Assembly (NCBI RefSeq): GCF_014207935.1
Contig: NZ_JACHLL010000003.1
Span: forward strand, 508,265 to 572,264
Source of the DNA: Pseudomonas fluvialis
GTDB taxonomy: Bacteria; Pseudomonadota; Gammaproteobacteria; Pseudomonadales; Pseudomonadaceae
Direction of reading: 5' to 3'
DNA: 64,000 nucleotides
Below are positions 8,214 through 18,798 of this stretch, piece by piece. The notes beneath the pieces are model-generated. The model ran no database searches, was not told the origin of the DNA, and saw only the letters and a list, made by a program, of their open reading frames with translations. The position numbers and the translations under genes are program-made. Numbering within the stretch: the stretch's first letter is position 1; each line of letters begins with the position of its first letter.

Positions 8214-8332
8214 CACGAAAAAGAAAGCGGCAATGAAAGAAAATGCTCGGGGGAGGATTTATTTTTGCGACAGGCAGCTTATAAAAAAGCGACACGGAAG
8301 CCCGCCTAATCCCGCAAAATAAGTCAGAACTG

Positions 8333-8360
8333 TTATCAGTCGTGCGCTGCATGCTATAAG
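8333..8360 (+). promoter_or_regulatory. Putative sigma-70 promoter for the oprD-type porin gene
   Basis: TTATCA (8333-8338) and TATAAG (8355-8360) are separated by 16 bases. The TGC just before the -10 makes an extended -10. It would give an mRNA leader of about 70 bases to the ATG at 8440. The rest of the 8148-8332 intergenic stretch is locally A/T rich and holds the PmrA-type box. Confidence 0.5.
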
Positions 8361-8439
8361 TTTGGCGCCGACACAAAAAGAAAGAGCCGCCTTAAATCAA
8401 TAGGTAGCGAGAATCTTCTAAACCAAAGGAGCAATCACA

Positions 8440-9768
8440 ATGCAAGTGATGAAGTGGAGCGCCCTGGCCATCGCGGTCACCGCCGGTACCACCCAACTGG
8501 CTTTCGCCAGCGCGCAGTCCGATTCCAAGGGCTTCGTTGAAGACAGCAACCTCAGCCTGCTGAACAAGAACTTCTATTTCAACCGCGATTTCAAGAACAA
8601 CGACAGCACCAGCCAGAGCTACCGTGAAGAGTGGGCTCATGGTCTGTGGGCCGACTACGCCTCTGGCTACACTCAGGGCACCGTCGGTTTCGGCGTTGAC
8701 GCTCATGCCGCCCTCGGCATCAAGCTGGACAGCGGCGACGGCACCAATGGCACCGGCCTGCTGCCGATCGGCGAAGACGGCACCTCTGACGACGATTACT
8801 CCTATGCTGGTGGCGCGGTCAAAGCCCGCATCTCCAACACCGAACTGAAGTACGGCGATCTGATCCCGACTGCACCGGTCTTTGCTACCGGTACTGCTCG
8901 CCTGTTCCCGGGCTCCGCTACCGGCTTCCAGATTCTGAGCAGCGAAATCGAGAATCTGAGCATCGATGCTGGTCACTTCACTGCAATTCGTGACGGCAGC
9001 TTCAGCACCAACAGCGACGGCGAAGTTACCCTTGCCTACGGCGGCGCCATCGACGCTACCAGCGTCGACTACCTCGGCGGCACCTACTCGTTCAGCGACA
9101 ACTTCAGCGCCACCGCCTATGGTGCCAAGCTGCAGGACGTCTGGAACCAGTACTACGGCAACCTGAACTACAACATCCCGCTGGCGGATGATCAGGCCCT
9201 GACTTTCGACTTCAACATCTACGACACCAGTGATGAAGGCGATGCCCTCGCCGGCGAAATCGATAACACCACTTGGTCGCTGGCTGCCGCCTACACCTTG
9301 GGCGCACACAAGTTCACCCTGGCTCGCCAGGAAGTGGACGGCGACGTACCGATGGACTACATCTCGATGGACGGCGGCAACGCTGGCGACTCCATCTGGC
9401 TGAACAACTCGGTACAGTACTCCGACTTCAACGCCCCGAACGAGAAGTCCTGGCAGGCTCGCTACGACCTCGACATGACCACCTACGGCGTACCGGGCCT
9501 GAGCTTCATGGTTCGTTACATCACTGGTGAAGACATCGACGGCACCGACGCCGACATCAACGGCGCCTACACCTACTTCGGTGACGGCGGCGAAGAGTGG
9601 GAGCGCAACATCGAAGCCAAGTACGTTGTTCAGGAAGGTGCTGCGAAGGACCTTTCCGTCCGCGTACGTCACTCCACCTGGCGCGCCAACACTGCCGGCA
9701 ACGATGCACTGGGCAGCGATCTGGACGAAATCCGCGTCATCACCGAATACCCGCTGGACATCCTGTAA
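8440..9768 (+). CDS. oprD: OprD-family outer-membrane porin
   Basis: A 442-residue porin. The N terminus MQVMKWSALAIAV... is a signal peptide cleaved near residue 23. Alternating amphipathic beta strands follow and the chain ends in the hydrophobic PLDIL. Segments such as GFIEDS-like KGFVEDS, NYYFNRD-like NFYFNRD, TQGTVGFGVDA, FQILSSEIENL and NSVQYSDFNAPNEKSWQARYDL closely resemble P. aeruginosa OprD. The position beside the thioesterase and proS also matches PA0958 as I recall it. OprD takes up basic amino acids and admits carbapenems. A paralogue such as OprQ cannot be fully excluded. RBS AAAGGAG is well placed and a terminator follows. Confidence 0.85.
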   Translation: MQVMKWSALAIAVTAGTTQLAFASAQSDSKGFVEDSNLSLLNKNFYFNRDFKNNDSTSQSYREEWAHGLWADYASGYTQGTVGFGVDAHAALGIKLDSGDGTNGTGLLPIGEDGTSDDDYSYAGGAVKARISNTELKYGDLIPTAPVFATGTARLFPGSATGFQILSSEIENLSIDAGHFTAIRDGSFSTNSDGEVTLAYGGAIDATSVDYLGGTYSFSDNFSATAYGAKLQDVWNQYYGNLNYNIPLADDQALTFDFNIYDTSDEGDALAGEIDNTTWSLAAAYTLGAHKFTLARQEVDGDVPMDYISMDGGNAGDSIWLNNSVQYSDFNAPNEKSWQARYDLDMTTYGVPGLSFMVRYITGEDIDGTDADINGAYTYFGDGGEEWERNIEAKYVVQEGAAKDLSVRVRHSTWRANTAGNDALGSDLDEIRVITEYPLDIL

Positions 9769-9787
9769 GTCCAACGTGTAACGCGGT

Positions 9788-9823
9788 AAAAAAGAAACCC
9801 GGCCTTGGCCGGGTTTCTTTTTG
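9788..9823. terminator. Bidirectional terminator between oprD and the thioesterase gene
   Basis: AAAGAAACCCGGCC-TT-GGCCGGGTTTCTTT is a perfect 14-base-pair stem with A-rich and T-rich arms. It sits between convergent genes and can terminate both. Confidence 0.9.
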
Positions 9824-9836
9824 CCTGCTGAAAAGC

Positions 9837-10253
9837 TCAAAGCGGTAAAGCGTAAGTACCGGTTACATGCGCTACCAGATCACCCTCGCCGCCAAGCGAA
9901 TACAGCTCAACCTCACAGACTGCCTGCCGCCTGGACAATCTCAGGATGCGCGCCTCGGCAATCAGATCCACCGCCCTGGGCTTGCTCAGGAAGTTGATAT
10001 TCAGGTTCGAGGTCACGGCCATTTCAACGCGTCCCAGGCGACCCAGCACAACGGCATACATGGCCGCATCGGCCAACGCCATGATGGTCGGCCCGGACAG
10101 GGTACCGCCTGGCCTGACCAGCTTGCCGTGGAAGGGAACGCGAGCGATGGCCCGCTCGGCATCCAGATGATCGATGCGCAGGTCGATATCTTCGGCCATG
10201 GGCACACCCAGACGAATCAGTCCCTGCACCTGTTCAGCAGTCAACACCGACAT
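9837..10253 (-). CDS. PaaI-family hotdog thioesterase
   Basis: A 138-residue hotdog-fold protein. The [27 protein letters not shown] segment is the typical helix region of acyl-CoA thioesterases of the PaaI/YbgC group, with ADAAMYAV carrying the usual Asp. It would hydrolyse short or medium acyl-CoA in the cytoplasm; the substrate is unassigned. I placed the start at ATG 10253 (MSVLTAEQ) because a longer frame to 10355 runs into the divergent proS promoter region and lacks homology-like content. It is convergent with the porin gene and divergent from proS. Confidence 0.85.
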   Translation of the reverse strand: MSVLTAEQVQGLIRLGVPMAEDIDLRIDHLDAERAIARVPFHGKLVRPGGTLSGPTIMALADAAMYAVVLGRLGRVEMAVTSNLNINFLSKPRAVDLIAEARILRLSRRQAVCEVELYSLGGEGDLVAHVTGTYALPL

Positions 10254-10357
10254 TTCCACAGTTCTCCGTTTCAGCGGGCCCGCCTGTACGCCAGGGGCCC
10301 GGGCGCCGTACAATGCCGGGCACTTCCCGCCTCTCGCAACCGACAGAACGGCCAAAC

Positions 10358-12070
10358 ATGCGTACCAGTCAGTACCTGCTCTCGACCCTCAAAGAAACCC
10401 CGTCCGATGCCGTAGTGATCAGCCACCAGCTGCTGCTGCGTGCTGGCATGATCCGCAAGCTCGCCTCGGGCCTCTACACCTGGCTGCCCATGGGCCTGCG
10501 CGTGCTGCGCAAGGTCGAGGCCATCGTGCGCGAAGAAATGAATGCCGCCGGCGCTCTGGAAGTGCTGATGCCGCTGGTCCAGCCCGCCGAGCTGTGGCAG
10601 GAGTCCGGCCGCTGGGAACAGTACGGCCCCGAGCTGCTGCGTCTGAAGGACCGTCATGGTCGCGAGTTCTGCGCCGGCCCGACCCACGAGGAAGTCATCA
10701 CCGATCTGGCCCGCAACGAGCTGAATAGCTACAAGCAGCTGCCGATGAACCTGTACCAGATCCAGACCAAGTTCCGCGACGAAATCCGTCCGCGCTTCGG
10801 CCTGATGCGCGGTCGCGAGTTCATCATGAAGGATGCCTACTCCTTCCACCTGGACCAGGCCTCGCTGCAGGAAACCTATGACCGCATGCATCAGGCCTAC
10901 TGCAATGTGTTCACCCGTCTGGGCCTGAACTTCCGCCCCGTGCAGGCCGATACTGGCTCCATCGGCGGCACCGGCTCCCATGAATTCCATGTGCTGGCCG
11001 AATCCGGCGAAGACGACATCGCCTTCAGCGACACCTCCGATTACGCCGCTAACATCGAGAAGGCCGAAGCCATTCCGCGCGAAACCGTGCGTGGCGCGGC
11101 CACCGAAGAACTGCGTCTGGTCGACACGCCGAATGCCAAGACCATCGAGGAACTGGTCAGCCAGTTCGGCATCGCCATCGAGAAGAGCGTGAAGACCCTG
11201 GTGGTTCATGCCGCCGAGGAAGGCAAGCTGATCGCCCTGATCGTACGCGGCGACCACGAACTCAACGAGATCAAGGCCGCCAACCATGAACTGGTCGCCA
11301 GCCCGCTGGTGTTTGCTTCGGAAGCCGAGATTCGCGCCGCCATTGGCGCCGGCCCCGGCTCGCTGGGCCCACTGAACCTGCCGTTCAGCTGCGTGATCGA
11401 CCGCAGCGTCGCACTGATGAGCGACTTCGCTGCCGGCGCCAACATCGACGACAAGCACTACTTTGGCCTGAACTGGGAGCGCGACCTGCCGCTGCCAGCC
11501 ATTGCCGACCTGCGCAATGTGGTCGCCGGTGACCCCAGCCCGGATGGTCAGGGCACTCTGGTGATCAAGCGTGGCATCGAAGTCGGCCACATCTTCCAGC
11601 TCGGCACCAAGTACAGCCAGGCGCTGAACCTGTCGGTTCTCAACGAGATCGGCAAGCCGGTGATCCTGACCATGGGCTGCTATGGCATCGGTGTTTCGCG
11701 CGTGGTGGCAGCCGCCATCGAGCAGAACTACGACGAGCGCGGCATCCTCTGGCCCAAGGCCCTGGCCCCGTTCCAGATCGCTCTGGTGCCGATGAAGTAC
11801 GAGAACGAGCAGGTCAAGGCCGCCACCGACAAGCTGTACGCCGACCTGACCGCCGCTGGCTACGAAGTGCTGCTGGATGACCGTGACAAGAAAACCAGCC
11901 CCGGCGTGAAGTTTGCCGACATGGAGCTGATCGGCATTCCGCACCGCATCGTGGTCAGCGAACGGGGACTCGGTGAAGGTACTCTGGAATACAAGAACCG
12001 TCGCGCCGGCGAGAACCAGAACATCGCCATCGGAGATATTCTCGACTTCCTGGCCCAACAGACCCGCTGA
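10358..12070 (+). CDS. proS: Prolyl-tRNA synthetase
   Basis: A 570-residue class II synthetase of the bacterial type, which charges tRNA-Pro. Motif 2 ([19 protein letters not shown]) and motif 3 ([16 protein letters not shown]) are intact. An editing INS domain of about 180 residues lies between them (about 225-405), for removing mischarged alanine. The C-terminal anticodon-binding domain ends DFLAQQTR. The start at ATG 10358 ([15 protein letters not shown]) is the family-typical N terminus. The gene is followed after 5 bp by a lipoprotein gene on the same strand. Confidence 0.97.
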   Translation: MRTSQYLLSTLKETPSDAVVISHQLLLRAGMIRKLASGLYTWLPMGLRVLRKVEAIVREEMNAAGALEVLMPLVQPAELWQESGRWEQYGPELLRLKDRHGREFCAGPTHEEVITDLARNELNSYKQLPMNLYQIQTKFRDEIRPRFGLMRGREFIMKDAYSFHLDQASLQETYDRMHQAYCNVFTRLGLNFRPVQADTGSIGGTGSHEFHVLAESGEDDIAFSDTSDYAANIEKAEAIPRETVRGAATEELRLVDTPNAKTIEELVSQFGIAIEKSVKTLVVHAAEEGKLIALIVRGDHELNEIKAANHELVASPLVFASEAEIRAAIGAGPGSLGPLNLPFSCVIDRSVALMSDFAAGANIDDKHYFGLNWERDLPLPAIADLRNVVAGDPSPDGQGTLVIKRGIEVGHIFQLGTKYSQALNLSVLNEIGKPVILTMGCYGIGVSRVVAAAIEQNYDERGILWPKALAPFQIALVPMKYENEQVKAATDKLYADLTAAGYEVLLDDRDKKTSPGVKFADMELIGIPHRIVVSERGLGEGTLEYKNRRAGENQNIAIGDILDFLAQQTR

Positions 12071-12075
12071 TCGCC

Positions 12076-13029
12076 ATGCCGACTCGCTGCCTCCTCCGTC
12101 TGACAGCTGCTGCCACCCTGGGTGGCAGCCTTCTCCTCAGCGGCTGCGCCAACCAGTTGCCGCAACGCAGCGACCAGGAGGCACGCAGCGAGCGCAAGCT
12201 GCTCGAGCACAGCCTGAGCATCGACGTGGGCGAGCCAGCGACCTTGGAGCTGCCGCAGCGGCGCATCCGCATTCAGGAACAGAAGACGTTTGCCGTCACC
12301 GACTACGAGGTCACCCGTCGTTACGACCGCTACACGCCCTACCAGGCCTGGCGTGAGCTGTATGAGGTGCCACTGGGTGCCGTGGCCGTGATCGCAGGCA
12401 CAGGCGCAAACGTGCTGAACGTGGTGTTGCTGGGTAACGTGCCAGAAAGCGCTACCCGCGGCTGGATCGAATACGGCTTTGCCGGGCTTAACCCGGCGAT
12501 GAACGTCGAGTCCAATGGCCGTGCCGAACAGAACCTGGCACTGCTCAGCGACAAGCGCCTGGAGCAACGCACCGAATACACCACCCTGCCCTGGGCCGAG
12601 CGCCCGGTACAGGTGAGTGCCGGCAAGCAGTCCTTTGAGCTGACCACCGACCGGCGCGGCATCCTTCATCTCAACCTGCTCGACGGCCCCTTTGCCGAGC
12701 AGGACGCCAGTCGCATCGGCAAACTGCAACTGCGCGTGGCGGCCGAAGATGGCAGTCACAGCGAAGCCAGCATACTGGTCAGCCGCAGCCTGCGCGGCAA
12801 GCTGCAGGAAGCTCATGCGCTGATTTATGACGACCTCGAAGATGACGACGTCGGGCAGTGGGTGCATCGGGTCAAGCGTCTGTCCCAACTGGGGCTGGAA
12901 GAGGAAGCCAGCGAGCTGGAACAAAGCCTGATCGAGCTGACGCGCAATGACCCGGAGCTGCAGAAAGAGTTTCTCGACCTGCTGCTCAAGCAGGCCGGCC
13001 GACTGGCCGCCGACCCCGGAGCCGAGTAG
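12076..13029 (+). CDS. Predicted lipoprotein of unknown function
   Basis: A 317-residue protein with a lipobox (LLLSGC, Cys about 25), so it is probably lipid-anchored in the envelope. The middle part contains a hydrophobic glycine-rich stretch (about 100-130, GAVAVIAGTGANVLNVVLLG) and the C terminus is acidic and helical. I do not recognise a domain with a known function. It starts 5 bp after proS and probably shares its transcript. The position matches PAO1 PA0955 as I recall it. Confidence 0.8.
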   Translation: MPTRCLLRLTAAATLGGSLLLSGCANQLPQRSDQEARSERKLLEHSLSIDVGEPATLELPQRRIRIQEQKTFAVTDYEVTRRYDRYTPYQAWRELYEVPLGAVAVIAGTGANVLNVVLLGNVPESATRGWIEYGFAGLNPAMNVESNGRAEQNLALLSDKRLEQRTEYTTLPWAERPVQVSAGKQSFELTTDRRGILHLNLLDGPFAEQDASRIGKLQLRVAAEDGSHSEASILVSRSLRGKLQEAHALIYDDLEDDDVGQWVHRVKRLSQLGLEEEASELEQSLIELTRNDPELQKEFLDLLLKQAGRLAADPGAE

Positions 13030-13037
13030 CTCAGCGC

Positions 13038-13313
13038 TTAGCGCCGCACGATAAAACCGGCAATGCCCTGCAACGGCGCCTCGCTGACTTCCAGGCCACT
13101 GACCTCCGCCTGCTGCGGCCCTTGCTGTAGCCAGTGCTGCAGGCGCTCTACGGCCTCAGCCTCGCCCTCGAACAGCACCTCAACGCGGCCATCGGCCAGA
13201 TTGCGCACCCAGCCATCCAGATCCAGCGCATCGGCCTGTTCCTGGGTTGCCTGGCGGAAATACACACCCTGCACCTTGCCGCTGACGTAGGCATGCCGGC
13301 ATTGTCTGGTCAC
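13038..13313 (-). CDS. Acylphosphatase
   Basis: A 91-residue acylphosphatase, which hydrolyses carboxyl-phosphate bonds. It has the signature VSGKVQGVYFRQAT, whose Arg binds phosphate, and GWVRNLADGRVEVLFEG with the catalytic Asn. I prefer the GTG start at 13313, nine bases from GAGGA, over a GTG at 13322 that sits directly on the ribosome site. It follows the TlpA-like gene on the same strand with almost no gap. Confidence 0.9.
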   Translation of the reverse strand: MTRQCRHAYVSGKVQGVYFRQATQEQADALDLDGWVRNLADGRVEVLFEGEAEAVERLQHWLQQGPQQAEVSGLEVSEAPLQGIAGFIVRR

Positions 13314-13318
13314 GACTG

Positions 13319-13780
13319 TCACTCCTCTTGCTGCAACTGGGTCAAACGCGCCTGTAATCCCGCGGCAGTCTGCTCACCCAGCAACTGATCGCGCACACGC
13401 CCCTGCGGGTCGATCAGATAGGTCGAAGGCAGTGCATCGCTACGCGGTAATTTAAGGCGCTCGGCCGGATCCAGCGCCAGCACGCTGTAGCGAATGCCCA
13501 ACTGTTCGACCGCCTTGAGCAACTCCTCGCCCTGCAAACCATCGTAGTTGACGCCAACCACAGCAAGATCAGTGCGACTGGCAGCCAGCGCGTTCAACTC
13601 GGGCACTTCCTTGCGGCAGGGGCCGCACCACTCAGCCCAGTAATTGATGACCAGCCAGCGATCTTGCAGTTGTGCTGCCGATACCATTCGGCCATGCTGA
13701 TCAGTACCATAGTCCTCACTGCACGCCGCCAGCCACAGGCTGCCTGCGATCATCACGATAGTCTGGAGCTGCCTGCGCAT
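13319..13780 (-). CDS. TlpA/ResA-like thioredoxin-fold lipoprotein
   Basis: A 153-residue exported protein with a lipobox (LWLAAC, Cys about 20) and a thioredoxin fold. The redox motif AEWCGPCRKE is at about residues 50-59 and the cis-Pro in LPSTYLIDP near 118. It is probably a periplasmic thiol-disulfide reductase for cytochrome c maturation or general protein reduction. It lies directly upstream of the acylphosphatase gene. The exact substrate is unknown. Confidence 0.88.
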   Translation of the reverse strand: MRRQLQTIVMIAGSLWLAACSEDYGTDQHGRMVSAAQLQDRWLVINYWAEWCGPCRKEVPELNALAASRTDLAVVGVNYDGLQGEELLKAVEQLGIRYSVLALDPAERLKLPRSDALPSTYLIDPQGRVRDQLLGEQTAAGLQARLTQLQQEE

Positions 13781-13810
13781 GCCTTTGTTCCTCGTTGAAG
13801 CGGGGTGTTT

Positions 13811-15220
13811 ATGACCTTGGATGCCCTGCGCCTAGAAGTGCCGGACATACTGGAAGAAAACGCCATGCCACTGGCCACGCTGCCTGCCAGCCTGCTGCAG
13901 GCGCGCGGTCTGGCCCAGGATGCCGCGCTGCGGGAAGTTCTGGAATTGCTGTTCCGCCTCAATCGCAGCGCGCTGACCTTACTGGAAAGACAGCGCGTGC
14001 TGCAAAACTTCAGTGATGAGTATCGCCATTACGCCTGCGCCTACCAGGGCGGCACTCCGCCGCCCCTGCTGTTCCTGCGCCTCTGTCACGAACTGGCAAC
14101 CGGCTTCAAACGTCTGCTGCTGCAGATCCTCCAGGGTCGCACACCATCCAAGCCACACCTGGCCTGGTGCCTGTACATGGCCCAGCACTTCCTCGCCCAA
14201 TGCGTGATGCGTCACTACCAGCTGTATCAGGAGCCGCCGCGCGGCCTGTGGCTGGACAGCCACCTGCTGTACTGGATCGGCGAACATCAACAGTGCCTGG
14301 ACGAACATGTGGCAGCAGCGTTCCAGCCTACTCCCGCTTGCACCCTGCGCGGCATCTACCAGCAGCAGCTGCTGCTGGCTCTGAGCAATCCGTTCCATCT
14401 CGCCGAAGGCGAATGCCCGCGCCTGTTCGCGGCCCTGGCACCCTTTGCCGAGCTGGCGAGGCTGCTGCCGGTGGAAGAGGACGAAGACATCGAGGGCGCC
14501 TTGGTCGACCTCAGCCTGGACCAGGCCAGCCTGCCGCAGCAGGCCATTACACCGGGCAACATCGAACTGCTTCGGCGCCTCGAGCTGGGCCCGCTGCTGA
14601 TTGCCCTGCATGACCCCGCTCCGCTGCAGGAGCGCAGCGAGCGCGAGCTGCTTGAACGCGTGCGCCACAACTGGCTGGGACGTCAGCAGCGCCGACATGA
14701 TCGCGCCGAACAGGCCATCGCCTGCAGCATGGTGGTCGGTCTGCCACAGATCCATGCCCACCTGCTCGAGCACCGTCCACTGCGCGTGGAAGCCCAGATG
14801 CTCGACAACAGCCCAGGCGGCGCACGCCTGCTGTGCAGCCCACAGCATGGCCAGCAACTGCAGGTCGGCCAGCTGTTGCTCCTGCCGGAAACCAGCAGCT
14901 CGCCACTGCTGGCCATGGTGCGCTGGCGTCACCAGAATGCCGACGGTCTGTACCTGGGCCTGCGCTACCTCAAAGGGCTTCCACGCCCCGTGTGGCTGCG
15001 CCGCGCACCGAACGCACAAACCCATCCCGGCGTCCTGCAAAGCACCCCGGCACCCGGCAACGGCTGGCATCACGGCCTGTGGCTGAATCAGGGGCAGTTC
15101 GTCGAAGGCGAGAATCTCTGGCTGCAACTGCTCAACGTCAACACCCAGACCATCGTGCCGCTGCCGGCCGCCAACCTGAACACGCCCCTGGTCATTCGTC
15201 ACCCACTGCGACTGGGCTAG
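13811..15220 (+). CDS. PilZ-like domain protein of unknown function
   Basis: A 469-residue cytoplasmic protein. The large N-terminal helical region has no function I recognise. The C-terminal part looks like a PilZ domain: an RRHDR (RxxxR) motif near residue 298 and LDNSPGGARL (D/NxSxxG) about 35 residues later. This motif pair binds cyclic di-GMP in PilZ proteins, but the spacing here is longer than usual, so binding is uncertain. I chose ATG 13811, preceded by GGGG at five bases. It occupies the place of PA0952/PA0951-region genes. Confidence 0.75.
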   Translation: MTLDALRLEVPDILEENAMPLATLPASLLQARGLAQDAALREVLELLFRLNRSALTLLERQRVLQNFSDEYRHYACAYQGGTPPPLLFLRLCHELATGFKRLLLQILQGRTPSKPHLAWCLYMAQHFLAQCVMRHYQLYQEPPRGLWLDSHLLYWIGEHQQCLDEHVAAAFQPTPACTLRGIYQQQLLLALSNPFHLAEGECPRLFAALAPFAELARLLPVEEDEDIEGALVDLSLDQASLPQQAITPGNIELLRRLELGPLLIALHDPAPLQERSERELLERVRHNWLGRQQRRHDRAEQAIACSMVVGLPQIHAHLLEHRPLRVEAQMLDNSPGGARLLCSPQHGQQLQVGQLLLLPETSSSPLLAMVRWRHQNADGLYLGLRYLKGLPRPVWLRRAPNAQTHPGVLQSTPAPGNGWHHGLWLNQGQFVEGENLWLQLLNVNTQTIVPLPAANLNTPLVIRHPLRLG

Positions 15221-15297
15221 CCGCGCAGTTCAGGAACTGCGAGACAGGTCACGCCCAAGGCGGCCCGCGCGCACAGTTTTCATCGCGGGCTCCTTCC

Positions 15298-15303
15298 TAT
15301 AAT
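15298..15303 (+). promoter_or_regulatory. Putative -10 element for the 129-aa gene
   Basis: A perfect TATAAT lies 38 bases upstream of ATG 15341. The -35 region (AGTTTT or TTTTCA) is weak. The 120-bp gap also holds a short GCAGTT/AACTGC palindrome without a T run. Confidence 0.45.
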
Positions 15304-15340
15304 CGCGGCACACCCTTCCATTCGTGTTGCCGAGGCCCGC

Positions 15341-15730
15341 ATGAGCCGCATCCCAGACCAGATCGTCGGTCCCGTTCCCAGCCAGATCATCAGTCAGGCA
15401 CGCATCACTGCCAACGGCACCGGCAGCAAGGCGGCCGAATTCAATGTCGCCGCCTGGCTCAATCTACCGGGCCTGGGCGAGCTGCCGGTGTCGCTGCTGG
15501 TCAGCTATATCGATGGCAGCGAGCAGCGCGAGGTGGCGGTGGAGCACGGCAAGGTCAACAGCCACGGCAAGATCATGCTGTCAGGAGTAGCCCGACTGCC
15601 GCACAAGCAGAAAATCAGTGACATGCAGATTCGCCTGCGCAGTGCCGTACCGATTCGCGGGCTGATCGTCGAGGAACTGTTTGTCCAGGCTGCCGATCCG
15701 ATCAGCACCAGCAGCAAGGCCTTTGCCTGA
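15341..15730 (+). CDS. Conserved hypothetical protein
   Basis: A 129-residue soluble protein without signal peptide or membrane segment. It is predicted mainly beta, with the segments ARITANGTGSKAAEFNVAAWLNLPG and VSLLVSYIDGSEQREVAVEHGKV. I recognise no catalytic motif. It has its own likely promoter (TATAAT at 15298) and a GAGG ribosome site, and runs convergent to the small gene at 15759. Confidence 0.75.
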   Translation: MSRIPDQIVGPVPSQIISQARITANGTGSKAAEFNVAAWLNLPGLGELPVSLLVSYIDGSEQREVAVEHGKVNSHGKIMLSGVARLPHKQKISDMQIRLRSAVPIRGLIVEELFVQAADPISTSSKAFA

Positions 15731-15758
15731 CCCTCGATTCGCCACAGGGATGTGGCCG

Positions 15759-15962
15759 CTACGCCTCCACCTCAACACTGCAAGCAAGTCCCCCCGCCTC
15801 AGCCACCATCACGTCACCCCCAGCATCGCCCTTGGGCGCCAGTGACTCGGGCCACTCGAAAAACTGCAAACCGGTCACCCGCCGAAGACTTTCCAGCGCC
15901 TGCTGTGGCCGAACCTGATGCAGGAAGATCACACGATCACCAGCGGACTTGGGGCGAGACAT
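15759..15962 (-). CDS. Small hypothetical protein (67 aa)
   Basis: The translation begins MSRPKSAGDRVIFLHQVRPQ and reads as a compact soluble protein with an acidic C terminus. Its frame is not the shadow of another gene, since the flanking genes end at 15730 and 16093. Function is unknown. Support comes only from position, a plausible start and protein-like composition. Confidence 0.5.
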   Translation of the reverse strand: MSRPKSAGDRVIFLHQVRPQQALESLRRVTGLQFFEWPESLAPKGDAGGDVMVAEAGGLACSVEVEA

Positions 15963-16092
15963 CGACTATTCCGGCAGCAGCTCAACGATGCATTGGCTGT
16001 TTGCCAGAAGCATGCCAGCCGTCTGAACGCCTGCCTGCGGGACGGCATATGGCGCATAGCCACTGCCCCACGAAACAAACTGCCGTTTTTCG

Positions 16093-17313
16093 TCACCCAG
16101 CCATGGGCTTGAGCCACTGCTGCACACTGCCACTGAACAGCTCAGCCTGTTCTTCCTGCAGCATCTCCAGCGCCTGGCGCAGCGCCGGATACCAGGCTTC
16201 TTCCAGCTGCGCCGGCAACTGCCCGGCACGCGGCAAAGGCCAGGGACAACGGGTCAGTAACTGGTTGAGGCTGAAATGCCCTAGGTCGCGACTGAGCACC
16301 CAGCCGCCACCACTGACCCGGCAGACCAATCGCTCGCTTTCCAGAAACTCGACCAGCTCATCCCACTCGTCCTCGGGCAGCGGCCAGCCTTCTCGGGCCA
16401 GGTCCGTGTGCCAGAGCGGCCGCCCACGCTGCTGCCGCTCTAGGAACACGCGCAATACCGCCAATAGCACCAGCACCCGCGGCAGGCCGCGCTTGCGCCA
16501 GCGCCGTGAGGAGGACAGGTTGCACACCAGCTCCGCGCCGAACAGCACAATCACCCAGGACAGATAGACCCACAACAGGAACAGCGGCACCGTGGCGAAG
16601 GCGCCATAGATCAGCTGATAACCGGGAAACAGGCTGACAAACAGGCCAAACAGCGCCTTGGCCACCTCGAACAGCACGGCGGTAAATATCCCGCCGAGCA
16701 ATGCATGTCGCAGCGGCACGCGGGTATTGGGCACGGCGGCATAGATCAGGGTGAAGGCGGCCACACTGAAAGCCACCGGCGTAAGCCCCAGCAGCAGCGT
16801 CGCTCCCGGCAGCGCATGTGGCCCGGAGAGCAGCGACAGCGAAGCGATATAGGTACTGAGCACGAAACCACTGCCAAGCAGCAGCGGCCCCAGACTGAGA
16901 ATGGCCCAGTACAGCAGAAAGCTGGTCACGCCGCGCCGCGGCTGACGCAGACGCCAGATGGTGTTGAAGGCCTTCTCGATGGTCAGCAGCATGAGAAACG
17001 CCGTCACCGCCAGCAGCACCACACCGATCCAGGTCAGCTGTCGTGCCTGCTGGATAAACCCCAGCAGGTAGACCTGCACCGCCTCGCCGGTAGATGGCAC
17101 GAAATTGCGAAAGATAAAGCTCTGAATCTGCTCGCCAACCCCCTGAAACGCGGGAATGGCCGAGAGCATGGCAAAGGTCACGGTCATCATCGGCACCACG
17201 GCGAACAACGTGGTGTAGGTCAGCGCGGCTGCGCTGTGTGTTCCGCGATCGGCCTGAAACCGCTGCAGAAGGAACTGCCCGAACTCCAGCAGGTCCACTA
17301 GGCGCTTGCGCAT
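16093..17313 (-). CDS. YihY/BrkB family inner-membrane protein
   Basis: A 406-residue protein with at least six membrane segments between about residues 30 and 270. It has the family segment [22 protein letters not shown] and [21 protein letters not shown] cytoplasmic tail of about 130 residues follows, probably winged-helix-like. Members were once called RNase BN, but that activity belongs to another protein; a transport role is suspected. I chose ATG 17313, with AAGGAGAG just upstream. A longer frame to 17673 would run under arsC. Confidence 0.9.
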   Translation of the reverse strand: MRKRLVDLLEFGQFLLQRFQADRGTHSAAALTYTTLFAVVPMMTVTFAMLSAIPAFQGVGEQIQSFIFRNFVPSTGEAVQVYLLGFIQQARQLTWIGVVLLAVTAFLMLLTIEKAFNTIWRLRQPRRGVTSFLLYWAILSLGPLLLGSGFVLSTYIASLSLLSGPHALPGATLLLGLTPVAFSVAAFTLIYAAVPNTRVPLRHALLGGIFTAVLFEVAKALFGLFVSLFPGYQLIYGAFATVPLFLLWVYLSWVIVLFGAELVCNLSSSRRWRKRGLPRVLVLLAVLRVFLERQQRGRPLWHTDLAREGWPLPEDEWDELVEFLESERLVCRVSGGGWVLSRDLGHFSLNQLLTRCPWPLPRAGQLPAQLEEAWYPALRQALEMLQEEQAELFSGSVQQWLKPMAG

Positions 17314-17409
17314 GCTCTCTCCTTGGATGCCCGACGCGTCATTCACCAGCCCCAGGCTGGCGACAGACGGGTAGAATAGCCGCCTCACCCAAGGCCCGGC
17401 GACCCCGTG

Positions 17410-18765
<1,356 letters not shown>

Positions 18766-18798
18766 CGCATTCGCCTGCGCGGCAACGCGCAGGCCGTG

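Noticed and set aside
10271..12058. Open frame of 595 codons antisense to proS
   Set aside because: Mirror of the proS codons with no recognisable domain.
15225..15240. GCAGTTCAGGAACTGC palindrome after the PilZ-like gene
   Set aside because: Short stem with no T run; too weak to call a terminator or operator.
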